A DNA stretch of 64,000 nucleotides from Bacteroidia bacterium (GTDB taxonomy: Bacteria; Bacteroidota; Bacteroidia; Bacteroidales; CAJPTX01). The notes beneath the pieces are model-generated. The model was not told the DNA's origin. It was given only the letters and a program-made list of their open reading frames with translations, and ran no database searches. The DNA lies in assembly GCA_002749065.1 (NCBI GenBank), contig PDTX01000015.1, positions 16,974 through 80,973 of the forward strand, read 5' to 3'. Made by a program: the position numbers and the translations under genes. Shown here in pieces: positions 38,263-47,537 of this stretch; position 1 is the stretch's first letter; the number at the start of each line of letters is the position of its first letter.

Positions 38263-39507
38263 ATGCGAATCAAACCATTCAGGGGCATACGCCCCCCCCG
38301 GGAACTCTGCAAGGAGGTGGCCTCGCGCCCCTACGACGTGCTCAGCTCGCAGGAGGCCAGGGACGAGGCCGGGGAGAAGAGCCTCCTGCACCTCATCAAG
38401 CCGGAGATCGACTTCGACCCCATCGCGGACGAGCACTCGCCACAGGCCTACGACAGGGCCGTGGAGAACTTCCGCCTCTGGCGCGAGCGGGGCTGGCTGG
38501 CCCAGGACCCGCGGGAGCGCTACTACATCTACGCCCAGACCATGGACGGGCGCACCCAGTACGGGCTGGTGGCCGCGTGCCACTTCGAGGACTACGTCGA
38601 GGGGCGGATAAAGAAGCACGAGCTCACGCGCACGGAGAAGGAGGAGGACCGGATGCGCCACGTGCGTAACCAGAACGCGAACCTCGAGCCGGTGTTCTTC
38701 GCCTACCCGGCCGTGGCGGAGATGGATGCCATCGTGTCGAGCATCGTGGGGGGGCAAGCCCCGGAGTACGACTTCGTGGCCGAGGGCGACGGCTTCGGCC
38801 ACACCTTCTGGGTGGTTGAGGACGAGGCCGTGAGCAGGCGCATCACCGAGATATTCGCCAGCATACCGGCGCTCTACGTGGCCGACGGGCACCACCGCAC
38901 CGCCGCCGCCGCGCGCGTGGGCGCAGAGAAGAAGGCCCTCAACCCCCAGCACAAGGGCACGGAGGAGTACAACTACTTCCTGGCCGTCATCTTCCCCAGC
39001 GAGCAGCTCCAGATTATCGACTACAACCGCGTCGTCCGGGACCTCAACGGGCTGCGCGAAGAGGAGCTCCTCGAGCGGCTGGCCGAGAGCTTCGAGGTGG
39101 AGCAACAGGGCGCGGCGCCGTACAAACCGGCCACCCTCCACAGCTTCGGCATGTACCTCGGCGGGCAGTGGTACTCCCTCGTGGCCAAGCCCGGCACCTA
39201 CAACGACTGCGACCCCATAGGCGTGCTGGATGTCACCATCCTCTCCGACCTGGTGCTGGATAGAATACTCGGTATTAAGGATTTACGCACCTCCAAGCGC
39301 ATAGACTTCGTGGGCGGTATCCGCGGCCTGGGCGAGCTCCAGCAACGGGTGGACAGCGGGGAGATGAAGGTCGCCTTCGCCCTCTACCCCGTCTCCATGC
39401 AGCAGCTCATCAACATAGCCGACACCGGCAACATCATGCCGCCCAAGACCACCTGGTTCGAGCCGAAGCTGCGCTCCGGGCTGGTCATCCACAGCCTCGA
39501 GGAGTAG
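38263..39507 (+). CDS. DUF1015 family protein
   Basis: The 414-residue protein has the DUF1015 pattern: KPFRGIRPPRELCKEVASRPYDVLS, LIKPEIDF, YIYAQTMDGRTQYG, LYVADGHHRTAAAARVG (the most conserved part) and LMAVIFPSxQ-like NYFLAVIFPSEQLQI. Biochemical function is not known to me from sequence; the family has often been found next to serA/serC. I recall that some members were proposed to be serine kinases (SerK in archaea); the neighbourhood would fit such a role, as inference. It starts 12 bp after serA, so they are co-transcribed. Confidence 0.9.
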   Translation: MRIKPFRGIRPPRELCKEVASRPYDVLSSQEARDEAGEKSLLHLIKPEIDFDPIADEHSPQAYDRAVENFRLWRERGWLAQDPRERYYIYAQTMDGRTQYGLVAACHFEDYVEGRIKKHELTRTEKEEDRMRHVRNQNANLEPVFFAYPAVAEMDAIVSSIVGGQAPEYDFVAEGDGFGHTFWVVEDEAVSRRITEIFASIPALYVADGHHRTAAAARVGAEKKALNPQHKGTEEYNYFLAVIFPSEQLQIIDYNRVVRDLNGLREEELLERLAESFEVEQQGAAPYKPATLHSFGMYLGGQWYSLVAKPGTYNDCDPIGVLDVTILSDLVLDRILGIKDLRTSKRIDFVGGIRGLGELQQRVDSGEMKVAFALYPVSMQQLINIADTGNIMPPKTTWFEPKLRSGLVIHSLEE

Positions 39508-39520
39508 CCGGCAGCGCCAC

Positions 39521-39549
39521 CCGGATGCCGCTGTGAGCGCGGCATCCGG
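39521..39549 (+). terminator. Hairpin after the DUF1015 gene
   Basis: CCGGATGCCGC and GCGGCATCCGG form an 11-bp perfect stem with a 7-base loop 14 bp after the stop codon. There is no T run, so intrinsic termination is uncertain. Confidence 0.4.
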
Positions 39550-39642
39550 CGCACCCGCGCACGGCGAGGTGGCCCATCGTAACAAAATCAAGTTAAAGAC
39601 GTAAAATATAAACGGTATGGATAAGTACTGCAGGACCAAAAT

Positions 39643-40221
39643 ATGCAGGATATGAACGAGCTGGGGCGAACGGTCAGCAGGGCCGTAGAGACGCTACGAC
39701 AGGGGGGGGTAATACTCTACCCCACCGACACCATCTGGGGCTTAGGCTCCTCCATCGAGCACCCGGAAGCCTTCTGCCACCTCCTCGACCTGAAGGGCAG
39801 ACCCACGAGCCAGGCCCTCATCCTCCTGGTGGCATCAATCGACATGCTGCGCAAGTACGTGCCCAGCCTCAGCGAGCAGACCGAACAGCTAATCCGCGAC
39901 TCCGAGCGGCCACTCACCCTGATATTCCCCCACTCGGTCGGCATCGACAACAGGTTCAAGGCCTGCGACGGCAGCATCGGCATACGCGTCGTGCGGCACC
40001 GCTTCTGCCGGATACTCATTGAGACGCTACGCCACCCCATCACCTCGACCTCGGCCAACATCCACGGGCATCCCTACAAGGGCTACGAGAGCATCCCCGA
40101 GAGCATCACGAGCGGTGTGGACTACGCCGTCCCCCGCCAGTACGACGAGACGACCGACGGGAGGCTCCCCTCCCGCATCCTCCGGCTCGAGACGAAGGGC
40201 TACACCGTAATCCGCGACTAG
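39643..40221 (+). CDS. tsaC: L-threonylcarbamoyladenylate synthase (Sua5/YrdC/TsaC)
   Basis: The 192-residue YrdC-fold protein has VILYPTDTIWGLG, HLLDLKGRPTSQALILLV, TLIFPHSVGI, SIGIRVVRH, and HPITSTSANIHG. It makes threonylcarbamoyl-AMP from Thr, bicarbonate and ATP for t6A37 modification, used with TsaE found at 27272. It lacks a C-terminal Sua5 domain, so it is the short form. The ORF is convergent with lpd, only 6 bp apart. Confidence 0.93.
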   Translation: MQDMNELGRTVSRAVETLRQGGVILYPTDTIWGLGSSIEHPEAFCHLLDLKGRPTSQALILLVASIDMLRKYVPSLSEQTEQLIRDSERPLTLIFPHSVGIDNRFKACDGSIGIRVVRHRFCRILIETLRHPITSTSANIHGHPYKGYESIPESITSGVDYAVPRQYDETTDGRLPSRILRLETKGYTVIRD

Positions 40222-40227
40222 CCTCCC

Positions 40228-41616
40228 CTACACGTGGTGCGCCACCCCATCGGCCTGGGCCGCGGCCTCCATGACGCACTCGCCCAGGGTGGGGTGCGCG
40301 TGCATCGTCCCGTAGATGGCCCTCGGCGTGCTACCGTGGCGCAGAGCTAGGCAGAGCTCGCCGATGAGCTCAGTGGCATTCGCCCCGATGATGTGCGCCC
40401 CCACCAGCGCCCGGCTGTCGCTGCGGAACAGCAGCTTCACGAAGCCGTCGCGCTGGCCCATGGCCGTGGCCTTCCCCGATGCCGTGAAGGGGAACTTGCC
40501 CACGAAGTACTCCACTCCCCGCTCCTGCAGCTGCCGCTCGGTCAGGCCCACGGAGGCCACCTCCGGCGTGGTGTAGGTGCAGGAGGGGATGTTGGCCATG
40601 CGGCGGGCATCGAGCTCGCGCCCCAGGATGGCATCCACGGCCATCGCCCCCTCCACGGAGGCCACATGCGCCAGGGCCGGGGTGGTGCACACATCGCCTA
40701 TGGCGTACAGATGCTCCACATTGGTCGCCCCGCCGAGCGAGGTCACGATGCGCCCCCTATCCATCTCCACCCCCAGCGCCTCAAGGCCCAGGTCCTCCGT
40801 ATTGGGCTGAATACCAACCGCCGAGAGGACCACCTGCACCTCCAGCTCCTCCACCCCCTTCTTCGTCTCGATGCGCAGCCGGCAGCCCTCGGGCGAAACC
40901 TCCACGCCCAGAACCGCCGCGGAGGTCATCGTCTTCACCTTCTTCCGGCGGAATACCCGGCCCACCACGCTGGCCACGTCACCATCCACCAGGGGCATGA
41001 GCTGGTCCTGCGCCTCGATGAGGGTAATGCTCGTACCCAGCGCGGCGTAGAACTCGGCCATCTCGCACCCTATAGCCCCGGAGCCCACAATGGCCATGGA
41101 GTCAGGCCTATAGCCCAGCGAAAGGGCCTCACGGTAGGCGATTATCCGCTCGCCATCGAGGGGGAGCGAGGGGAGCTCCCTGGCCCTCGCGCCCGTGGCC
41201 ACTATGGTGTCCCTGGCCTTCAGGATGCGCTCCGACCCGTCGGCAGCGAGCACGCGGACCTCAGTGGGCGAGAGCAGGGATGCCACCCCCTCCACGACCT
41301 CGACCTTCGCCCTGTCCAGGAGGAACTTCACGCCCTTGCTCATATTGCCAGCCACCTCGCGCGAACGCGCCACGACGCGCTCCATATCCACCTCTATGGG
41401 GCCGAGCCGTATCCCGAAGTCGGCCGCGCCGCGGATGGCATCGCAGGCATGCGCGCTCTGCAGCAGGGCCTTGGTGGGGATGCAGCCCCAGTTGAGGCAA
41501 ACGCCCCCCAGATGCTCCCGCTCCACCACGGCCACCCGAAGGCCATTGTGCGCGGCGTGCAGGGCGGCCACGTAGCCCCCCGGGCCGCTGCCTATAATCA
41601 CGATGTCGTATATCAT
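40228..41616 (-). CDS. lpdA: Dihydrolipoyl dehydrogenase
   Basis: The 462-residue FAD enzyme has IIGSGPGGYVAALHAAHNG, the redox-active disulfide in GGVCLNWGCIPTKALL, the NAD motif AIVGSGAIGCEMAEFYAALG, AIGDVCTTPALAHVA and the C-terminal catalytic His-Glu pair HAHPTLGECVMEA. It reoxidises lipoyl groups of 2-oxoacid complexes or the glycine cleavage system. No acyltransferase or H-protein gene is adjacent, so its partner complex is not shown. Confidence 0.96.
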   Translation of the reverse strand: MIYDIVIIGSGPGGYVAALHAAHNGLRVAVVEREHLGGVCLNWGCIPTKALLQSAHACDAIRGAADFGIRLGPIEVDMERVVARSREVAGNMSKGVKFLLDRAKVEVVEGVASLLSPTEVRVLAADGSERILKARDTIVATGARARELPSLPLDGERIIAYREALSLGYRPDSMAIVGSGAIGCEMAEFYAALGTSITLIEAQDQLMPLVDGDVASVVGRVFRRKKVKTMTSAAVLGVEVSPEGCRLRIETKKGVEELEVQVVLSAVGIQPNTEDLGLEALGVEMDRGRIVTSLGGATNVEHLYAIGDVCTTPALAHVASVEGAMAVDAILGRELDARRMANIPSCTYTTPEVASVGLTERQLQERGVEYFVGKFPFTASGKATAMGQRDGFVKLLFRSDSRALVGAHIIGANATELIGELCLALRHGSTPRAIYGTMHAHPTLGECVMEAAAQADGVAHHV

Positions 41617-41674
41617 AATTCTCTGCCTTTGTCGGTTTGAATATCAAGGGCTTAGCTGGCCCGGCCTCTTTCGT

Positions 41675-43072
41675 TTAGCGTAGCACCAGGCTCACGATGT
41701 TCTCCACATGCTTCGTGTGCGGGAACATGTCCACAGGCTGGACGCGCTCCACGCGGTAGGCCTCGTCGAGCAGGCGGAGGTCCCGCGCCTGGGTCGCCGG
41801 GTTGCAGGAGACGTAGACGATGCGCTTGGGGCGAAGGCGCAGCAAGGTGTCTATAACGCCGGGGTGCATGCCCACGCGCGGGGGGTCCGTTATGAGCACA
41901 TCCGGCCGGCCGTGGCGCTGCACGAAGTCCTCGTTCAGCATCCGGAGCACGTCCCCGGCGTGGAACTCCACATTCTCCAGCCCGTTGCGCTGCGCGTTGA
42001 GCCACGCGTCCTCCACGGCCTCCGGCACGGTCTCCACCCCGACTACCCTGGCCGCATGGCGCGCCACGTACAGGGCGATGGTCCCCGTGCCGGTGTAGAG
42101 GTCGTAGACCAGGTCGGTGGGCGCGAGCTGGACCATCTCCAGCACCCGGGCGTAGAGCCGCTCCGCCTGGCGGGAGTTGGTCTGGTAGAAGGACTTCGGC
42201 CCGATGCTGAAGCGGAGGTCGGCGAGCTGCTCCTCTATGTAGGCGCGCCCGCTATGGGTGTGCACCTCCAGGTCGTAGATCGTGTCGTTGACCTTCGGGT
42301 TGATGCAGTAGAGCAGGGAGGTGATGCCGGGGAATTGGCCGGCGATGTGGCCCAGCAGCTCGTCGCGCCGGGGTGGGTCGTCGTAGGCCATGACCAGCAG
42401 AGCCATCACCTCCCCGGTGGTCGTCACCCGCACCATGAGGTTGCGCAGCCAGCCCTGCTGCACCTTGGGGTCGTAGAAGCTGTAGCCCTGGGCGATGGCG
42501 AAGTCCCGCGCCGCGTTCCGCAGCGCGTTGGCGGGGTCGGGCTCCAGCAGGCACTCCTCTATGTCGAGCACCCGGTCGAAGCGCCGCGGCACGTGGAAGC
42601 CCAGCGCCATGGGGAAGCCCGCCTCCTCCTGGCCGGCCTCCGTGATCCACCCCCGGGGGCTGAAGGTGAACTCGAGCTTGTTGCGGTAGTAGAGCGTGGG
42701 GTCGGCCCCCAGGATGGGGTCGAGCTCAGGCAGCTCCACCCCGCCCAGCCGCCGGAGCTGCTCGCGCACCTGCTCCTCCTTGGCCTCGAGCTGCAGCTCG
42801 TAGGGCAGCATCTGCCACTGGCATCCGCCACAGTGATCGAAATGCCGACAGGGGGGCTGAACCCGCAGCGCGGAGAGCTCCTCCCAGGCCGTCACGTAGC
42901 CCTCCCAGGCCGTCCCCTTCCGCCGGTTGACCTGCACCTCCACCACATCGCCCGGCACCGTGCCCGGCACGAAGAGCACCGCCCCCTCCACATGCGCAAG
43001 GCTCTTGCCCTCAGCGGCTAGCTTCTCCATGCGGATCGATTTCAGGCGTGGATGCCTCCCCCGTCTGCCCAT
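41675..43072 (-). CDS. rlmD: 23S rRNA (uracil-5-)-methyltransferase, RlmD/TrmA family
   Basis: The 465-residue protein has a TRAM-type N-terminal domain, an iron-sulfur cysteine set (PPCRHFDHCGGCQWQM plus a further Cys in IEECLLEPD), the SAM motif YDLYTGTGTIALYVA and the catalytic Cys in YVSCNPATQARDL. It methylates C5 of a uridine in 23S rRNA; the exact target (1939 type or other) is inferred from the family. The N-terminal 42 codons of the track ORF lie before the proper Met (MGRRGRHPRLKS) and are rejected. A perfect TACCTTTG lies 27 bp upstream. Confidence 0.93.
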   Translation of the reverse strand: MGRRGRHPRLKSIRMEKLAAEGKSLAHVEGAVLFVPGTVPGDVVEVQVNRRKGTAWEGYVTAWEELSALRVQPPCRHFDHCGGCQWQMLPYELQLEAKEEQVREQLRRLGGVELPELDPILGADPTLYYRNKLEFTFSPRGWITEAGQEEAGFPMALGFHVPRRFDRVLDIEECLLEPDPANALRNAARDFAIAQGYSFYDPKVQQGWLRNLMVRVTTTGEVMALLVMAYDDPPRRDELLGHIAGQFPGITSLLYCINPKVNDTIYDLEVHTHSGRAYIEEQLADLRFSIGPKSFYQTNSRQAERLYARVLEMVQLAPTDLVYDLYTGTGTIALYVARHAARVVGVETVPEAVEDAWLNAQRNGLENVEFHAGDVLRMLNEDFVQRHGRPDVLITDPPRVGMHPGVIDTLLRLRPKRIVYVSCNPATQARDLRLLDEAYRVERVQPVDMFPHTKHVENIVSLVLR

Positions 43073-43099
43073 AGTACATCTACATTTTAAATTACTGCG

Positions 43100-43107
43100 C
43101 AAAGGTA
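43100..43107 (-). promoter_or_regulatory. -7 promoter element of the rRNA methyltransferase gene
   Basis: The minus strand reads TACCTTTG, a perfect match 27 bp upstream of the chosen start; the location also supports rejecting the longer ORF start, which lies beyond it. Confidence 0.65.
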
Positions 43108-43170
43108 GCCAAAAGCTCCGAGACCTCGCCCGATGCCACCGCGCCGCCGCGCAAAGCATGCGCATCCAGC

Positions 43171-43201
43171 TTGTAGAATTGAAGTGCATAATATACATTT
43201 G
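43171..43201 (+). promoter_or_regulatory. Promoter of the chemoreceptor gene
   Basis: TTG (43171-43173) and TACATTTG (43194-43201) are spaced by 20 bp, a full Bacteroidota promoter 74 bp before the start codon. Confidence 0.65.
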
Positions 43202-43275
43202 CCGAGCAAATCGGTGACGAACTGCTTAGAAATATTGATAAACGGACTTGTATTTCTCAAATATCCATTCTTAAC

Positions 43276-45216
43276 ATGGGCTTACTAAGCAACCAGAAAC
43301 AGACGCTTCGCTTCCAACTCAACGCCTCCTACTTCACCATATTCGCCCTGGTATTCGTCCTGCTGTTCGCGCTCACGGCCACCGACATCTACAAATCCAC
43401 CCGGGACTACTACTCCTCCCAGTCCAACCACACCATCGAGCAGGTCCGCGCCACGATCGACGGCTTCATCTGCAGGGCCACCGAGACGGCCCAGGCCAAT
43501 GCCGACTTCCTGGCCATCAGCGCCGAGCACGGCCGGCAGGTCCGCAGCGAGTACCGCGAAATCCTCAAGCGGACCCTCCAGAACCACAAGAACATATTCG
43601 GGGCCTACACCATGGTCGACCCCGACATGCTCGACACCATGGACGCCTACTACCGGATGCGCGACAACTCCGGCCCCTTCACCCACTTCCTCACCGGCTG
43701 GTTCCGCAGGGACGGCAGGATTCACCCCCGGCTCTTCCAGAACAAGGCCGGCAAGCCCTCATACGACTACGAGAGCAGCAACTTCTTCCTCAACCGCCCC
43801 TACTTCAAGAAGATACGCGAGGGGGCCGAGCTCTACATCACCGACATCTACACCGACGTGGTCGACGGCCAGCCCACCGAGGAGATCTCCATCATCAAGG
43901 CCATCGACATCAAGGGGAAGCCCGCCGGCTGCGTCGTCCTGGACCTGGACTTCAACGCGCTGAGCAACTCCCTGCAGCTCTCCCAGCGCCACGACAACGG
44001 GCACATGATGGTGGTGGGCGATGACGGGAAAATCATCGTGGCCTACGACAAGAGCCTGGTCGGGAAGCACCTCAGCAGCCAGACCAACAGCCAGCACCAC
44101 CTCGCGGCCATCAAGCAGCAGCTGCCCAGCATCAACAAGCGCTACGAGGTGACCTACGGCCAGAAGAAGTACATGCGCACGGCCCAGCGGATCGAGCTCG
44201 CCACCTCCGGCCGGTGCTGGACCGTCATCGTGGACATCCCCATGGCCATATTCTACAGCGCGCTGCTGCTGCTCTCCGGCAAGCTGCTCACCCTCTTCGC
44301 CGTCGGCGCGGTCGCCCTATACCTGCTCTCCCACTTCATCTCCCGCTGGCTCGCCGCGCCCCTGTCCATCGCCATCAAGCAGCTCACCCTCCTGTCCGAG
44401 GGCATACTCCGCGAGGGGCAGCAGCAGATCGAGATGCGCAACAAGGACCTCACCACCCTGGGCACCAGCGTGCAGCAGCTGCGCATGAACCTACGTGAGA
44501 ACCTCGGGGAGCTGGTCCACTACGACAAGATTCTCACCCAGTCCAACCGGCTCTTCACCGAAATCTCGCTGCAGCTCCAGCGCGGGGGCGAGTCGCAGGC
44601 CAAGTCCGTCCAGGATATCCACCAGTCCATCGGCCACATCTCCGAGAGCATCACCGAATCGGTGGAGGCCACACACGCCATGCTCCAAATCGCCGACACC
44701 AACGCCGCGGACCTCAAAGACCTGACGGCGACCTCCACCACCATGGTCGAGCACATGGCGCAGATCAACGAGCTCATCAGCGTGGTGCAGGCCATCGCCG
44801 GGCAGACCAACATCCTCGCGCTCAACGCCGCGGTGGAGGCCGCCCGCGCCGGGGAGCATGGGCGGGGCTTCGCCATCGTCGCCAGCGAGGTCCGCAACCT
44901 CGCGGAGAAGAGCGCCGAGATGGCCGAGTCCATCTCACGCGTTATCTCCCAGGGCATGGACACCTCGTCCAGGGTCGACCACCACGTCGCGCGCATCAAG
45001 CCCAACATCGAGAAGGGGAAGCGGCTGGCCGAGACCATCAGCCAGCAGGAGGTGGCGCGCAGCGAAGCCCTCCGGCAGATTGAGGACGCCGTGACACAGC
45101 TGGTCGCCATATCGGAGCGGAACCTCAGCCAGAACACCAAGATCGAGGTGCTGCACAAGGAGCTCATCGAGGTCATCAACAAGCTCCACGGCCGCATCGC
45201 CTCCTTCGAGCTGTAG
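43276..45216 (+). CDS. Methyl-accepting chemotaxis protein with dCache-like sensor
   Basis: The 646-residue protein has a first membrane helix ([20 protein letters not shown]), an extracytoplasmic region of about 270 residues with dCache features ([21 protein letters not shown], then [18 protein letters not shown]), a second helix ([19 protein letters not shown]), a HAMP-like stretch and a methyl-accepting signalling domain. The tip is canonical: [22 protein letters not shown], then [20 protein letters not shown]. Such receptors control CheA through CheW. No che, flagellar or pilus gene is in this window and chemotaxis is unusual in Bacteroidales. There is no C-terminal CheR-docking pentapeptide. 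It has its own promoter and terminator, so it is a single-gene unit. The ligand is unknown. Confidence 0.93.
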   Translation: MGLLSNQKQTLRFQLNASYFTIFALVFVLLFALTATDIYKSTRDYYSSQSNHTIEQVRATIDGFICRATETAQANADFLAISAEHGRQVRSEYREILKRTLQNHKNIFGAYTMVDPDMLDTMDAYYRMRDNSGPFTHFLTGWFRRDGRIHPRLFQNKAGKPSYDYESSNFFLNRPYFKKIREGAELYITDIYTDVVDGQPTEEISIIKAIDIKGKPAGCVVLDLDFNALSNSLQLSQRHDNGHMMVVGDDGKIIVAYDKSLVGKHLSSQTNSQHHLAAIKQQLPSINKRYEVTYGQKKYMRTAQRIELATSGRCWTVIVDIPMAIFYSALLLLSGKLLTLFAVGAVALYLLSHFISRWLAAPLSIAIKQLTLLSEGILREGQQQIEMRNKDLTTLGTSVQQLRMNLRENLGELVHYDKILTQSNRLFTEISLQLQRGGESQAKSVQDIHQSIGHISESITESVEATHAMLQIADTNAADLKDLTATSTTMVEHMAQINELISVVQAIAGQTNILALNAAVEAARAGEHGRGFAIVASEVRNLAEKSAEMAESISRVISQGMDTSSRVDHHVARIKPNIEKGKRLAETISQQEVARSEALRQIEDAVTQLVAISERNLSQNTKIEVLHKELIEVINKLHGRIASFEL

Positions 45217-45234
45217 CGGGAGGAACCCACACTC

Positions 45235-45280
45235 AGGGCGAGGCCCGGCGTGCAGCCCGCGCCGGGCCTCGCCCTGTTTA
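45235..45280 (+). terminator. Strong hairpin terminator after the chemoreceptor gene
   Basis: AGGGCGAGGCCCGGCG and its exact complement form a 16-bp stem with a 9-base loop, followed by GTTTA. It begins 18 bp after the stop codon. Confidence 0.75.
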
Positions 45281-45309
45281 CCCCAGCGCGCAGGCGGGGA
45301 TTAAGAGGC

Positions 45310-45338
45310 AAAAAAAAACGCCAGCCCGAAGGCTGGCG
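45310..45338 (-). terminator. Intrinsic terminator of the aminotransferase gene
   Basis: On the minus strand CGCCAGCC-TTCG-GGCTGGCG forms an 8-bp stem with a UUCG tetraloop, followed by eight or nine T. It is 20 bp after the stop codon. Confidence 0.9.
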
Positions 45339-45357
45339 CGTATGCGGGGCGGCAGCC

Positions 45358-46566
45358 CTACTTCATCAGCTGCTTGATGGACTCCGCGAGGCGCTTCACG
45401 CCCTCCTCGTTCTTCTCCTTGGACATGTAGGAGAAGTTCATGCGCAGGGTGTTCTTGCCCTTGTCGTCGCAGTAGAAGGTATTGCCCAGCACGAAGGCCA
45501 CCTTCTTCTCGATGGCGATCTTGAACAGCTCCTCCGCGTCCATGTACTCCGGCAGGGTGACGAACAGGAACAGGCCCCCCTCGGGGTTGGTCCAGCTCAC
45601 GCCCTCGGGCATGTACTTCTCGAAGGCCGCGATCATGCCGTCCTTCTTCTCCTTGTAGTTGGCGATGATGGCGCCCAGGTTCTTGTCGAAGAGGCCCTTC
45701 TCCAGGTACATCGCCGCGATGCGCTGCACGAAGGGCGGGGTGCACAGGTCGGCCGCCTGCTTGGCCATGATGATTTTGTCCACGACGATGGGGTCGCCAA
45801 TCACGAAGCCGATACGGAAGCCCGGCACGAAGGTCTTGGAGAAGGTGCCCAGCAGCACCACGCGGCCCTCGTCGGCCAGGGAGTAGAGCGTGGGCTGCTC
45901 CTCGCCCTCGAAGCGGATCTCGCGGTAGGGGCTGTCCTCGAGTATGAGGACATCGTACTTCTGGCAGATCTTGATGATCTCCAGGCGGCGGTCCTTGGGC
46001 ATGGTGATGCCGGCCGGGTTCTGGAAGTCGGGGATGACGTAGAGGAACTTGGGCTTCTGGCCCGCCTTCTGCAGCTTGGCCAGCTCCTCCTCCAGGAGGT
46101 CGGAGCGCATGCCCTTCTCGTCGAGCTTCACGCCCACCAGGTCCGCGCCGTAGTTGCGGAAGGACTGGAGCGCGCCCAGGTAGGAGGGGAGGCCGCAGAT
46201 CACCTTATCGCCCGGGTTGATGAAGATCTTGGGGATGAGGTCCAGCGCCTGCTGCGAGGCCGTCACCACCAGCACGTTCTCCTGCTCCACCTTCAGGCCC
46301 TGGGCCTTGTAGCGCTTCACGATCTGCTCGCGCAGCAGGGGGTCGCCCTCGGTCGAGCCGTACTGCAGCACCTGGGTGCCGACCGTCTTGAGCATCTCGT
46401 CGGTGATGGCGCGGAGCTCCTCCACCGGGAAGCTCTCGGGGGCGGGAAGGCCCCCCGCGAAGGAGATGATATCGGGCTTCTGGGTCAGCTTCAGCAGCTC
46501 GCGTATTGCGGACTTCTTCATCCGGTTCGCACTGTCAGAAAAGAGTGCATTCACATCTTTAACCAT
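45358..46566 (-). CDS. PLP-dependent aminotransferase, class I fold (2-aminoadipate/MocR-like group)
   Basis: The 402-residue protein has ISFAGGLPAPESFPVEEL, LQYGSTEGDPLLREQI, VTASQQALDLIPKIFINPGD, VIPDFQNPAGITM, ILEDSPYREIRFEGE and the PLP lysine in LLGTFSKTFVPGFRIGF. This is the LysN/aromatic or aminoadipate-like branch (2-oxoglutarate-dependent). The preferred amino acid cannot be told from sequence. The 76 codons before MVKDVNALFSDS in the track ORF are rejected because they cover the promoter (TACCTTTG at 46655). Confidence 0.9.
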   Translation of the reverse strand: MVKDVNALFSDSANRMKKSAIRELLKLTQKPDIISFAGGLPAPESFPVEELRAITDEMLKTVGTQVLQYGSTEGDPLLREQIVKRYKAQGLKVEQENVLVVTASQQALDLIPKIFINPGDKVICGLPSYLGALQSFRNYGADLVGVKLDEKGMRSDLLEEELAKLQKAGQKPKFLYVIPDFQNPAGITMPKDRRLEIIKICQKYDVLILEDSPYREIRFEGEEQPTLYSLADEGRVVLLGTFSKTFVPGFRIGFVIGDPIVVDKIIMAKQAADLCTPPFVQRIAAMYLEKGLFDKNLGAIIANYKEKKDGMIAAFEKYMPEGVSWTNPEGGLFLFVTLPEYMDAEELFKIAIEKKVAFVLGNTFYCDDKGKNTLRMNFSYMSKEKNEEGVKRLAESIKQLMK

Positions 46567-46654
46567 AGCTAGTCTATTTTTGGTTAGTATACTCCACGTG
46601 CCGCACGCCCGGCGGGCCGACGGAGGCCGGTCGCGCCGTGGTGCAATAGGTCTA

Positions 46655-46662
46655 CAAAGGTA
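46655..46662 (-). promoter_or_regulatory. -7 promoter element of the aminotransferase gene
   Basis: The minus strand reads TACCTTTG, a perfect match, 88 bp upstream of the chosen start. Confidence 0.6.
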
Positions 46663-46827
46663 GCAAGATATTCTGACACCAGCAAAACGTTCATGATATT
46701 GCCCGGGCGGTTTGGCCAAAAAGGCGGCCCTTACCCGGCCGGGGCGGGGGGGGCCGCGCGGGCCCGAGGCGCCTGCGCGCGCTCGGCGGGACATGCCGGC
46801 CGGGGCGACCCCTCCGGCGGGGCGGTT

Positions 46828-46856
46828 TTGAGAAACTGAAAAAGTATGTACCTTTG
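46828..46856 (+). promoter_or_regulatory. Promoter of the coiled-coil protein/zapA unit
   Basis: TTG (46828-46830) and TACCTTTG (46849-46856) are spaced by 18 bp, a full Bacteroidota promoter 20 bp before the start codon. Confidence 0.7.
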
Positions 46857-46876
46857 CCCCACAACATCAAGATGTA

Positions 46877-47170
46877 ATGCAGACCGAGCTGATGCAAGAG
46901 GTGAGCACGCTGGGGCGACTGGTCACCCAGCTGCTCGAGCGGGAGACCCAGCGCGCGAAGGCGCAGGCGGGGCTCATCGCGCGCATACGGGAGCTCGAGC
47001 AGGAGCTACGCACGCTGGAGGCGCAGCTCGGCCGGGCGAGCACCCGGGCGGACCTGGCGCAGATGGCCGCGAGCCTCGGCCCGGACAGCGAGGATGCCCG
47101 GACGGCCCGGGAGCTGATCAACCAGATTGTCAGCCAGCTGGACAAGAGTTTGGAACTGCTGCGCATGTAG
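46877..47170 (+). CDS. Small coiled-coil protein upstream of zapA
   Basis: The 97-residue protein is predicted to be almost wholly helical, with heptad-like Leu/Glu/Arg spacing (LERETQRAKAQAGLIARIRELEQELRTLEAQLGR) and a second helix (ARTARELINQIVSQLDKSLELL). It precedes zapA by 47 bp and shares its promoter; a small coiled-coil gene at this place is common in Bacteroidales. A function with ZapA at the division ring, as for ZapB elsewhere, is plausible but is inference from position and shape. Confidence 0.78.
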   Translation: MQTELMQEVSTLGRLVTQLLERETQRAKAQAGLIARIRELEQELRTLEAQLGRASTRADLAQMAASLGPDSEDARTARELINQIVSQLDKSLELLRM

Positions 47171-47217
47171 CCCCCGGGGGCGAGAGGCGCCGCGATACGG
47201 TAATTTAGACACACTCA

Positions 47218-47517
47218 ATGGCGGAGCAAGGCGAGTCAGGGCGGAAGGTGGAGATTGACGGGGTCAGCCTGTACTTGAGCGTCCCGCAGCAGACGCAAGA
47301 GCTGCTCGACCGGGCGCTCGAAGAGCTGCAGCGGCAGCTGGAGGAGAAGAAGCGGAGCCCGGCGATCCGCTCGACCTCCGCGGGGCTGATGGCCATCGCC
47401 GTGGAGAGCATCATCCTCAACATGCAGTGGGAGAAGCTGCTGGAGGAGCGTCGCCTGGTGCACGCCGAGCTACAGACGATACGGGAACAGGTAACTAACT
47501 ACTTACAGAATTCATAA
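47218..47517 (+). CDS. zapA: Cell division protein ZapA
   Basis: The 99-residue protein has the ZapA pattern: a short N-terminal strand region (RKVEIDGVSLYLSVPQQTQELLDRALEEL), then a region with SPAIRSTSAGLMAIAVESIILNMQ and a C-terminal coiled coil. ZapA binds FtsZ and bundles its filaments. It sits between the coiled-coil gene and the rod-like RNA and RNase Y gene, an order I recall from other Bacteroidales. Confidence 0.88.
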   Translation: MAEQGESGRKVEIDGVSLYLSVPQQTQELLDRALEELQRQLEEKKRSPAIRSTSAGLMAIAVESIILNMQWEKLLEERRLVHAELQTIREQVTNYLQNS

Positions 47518-47537
47518 GCTCGCTCTTTGAACAGAAC

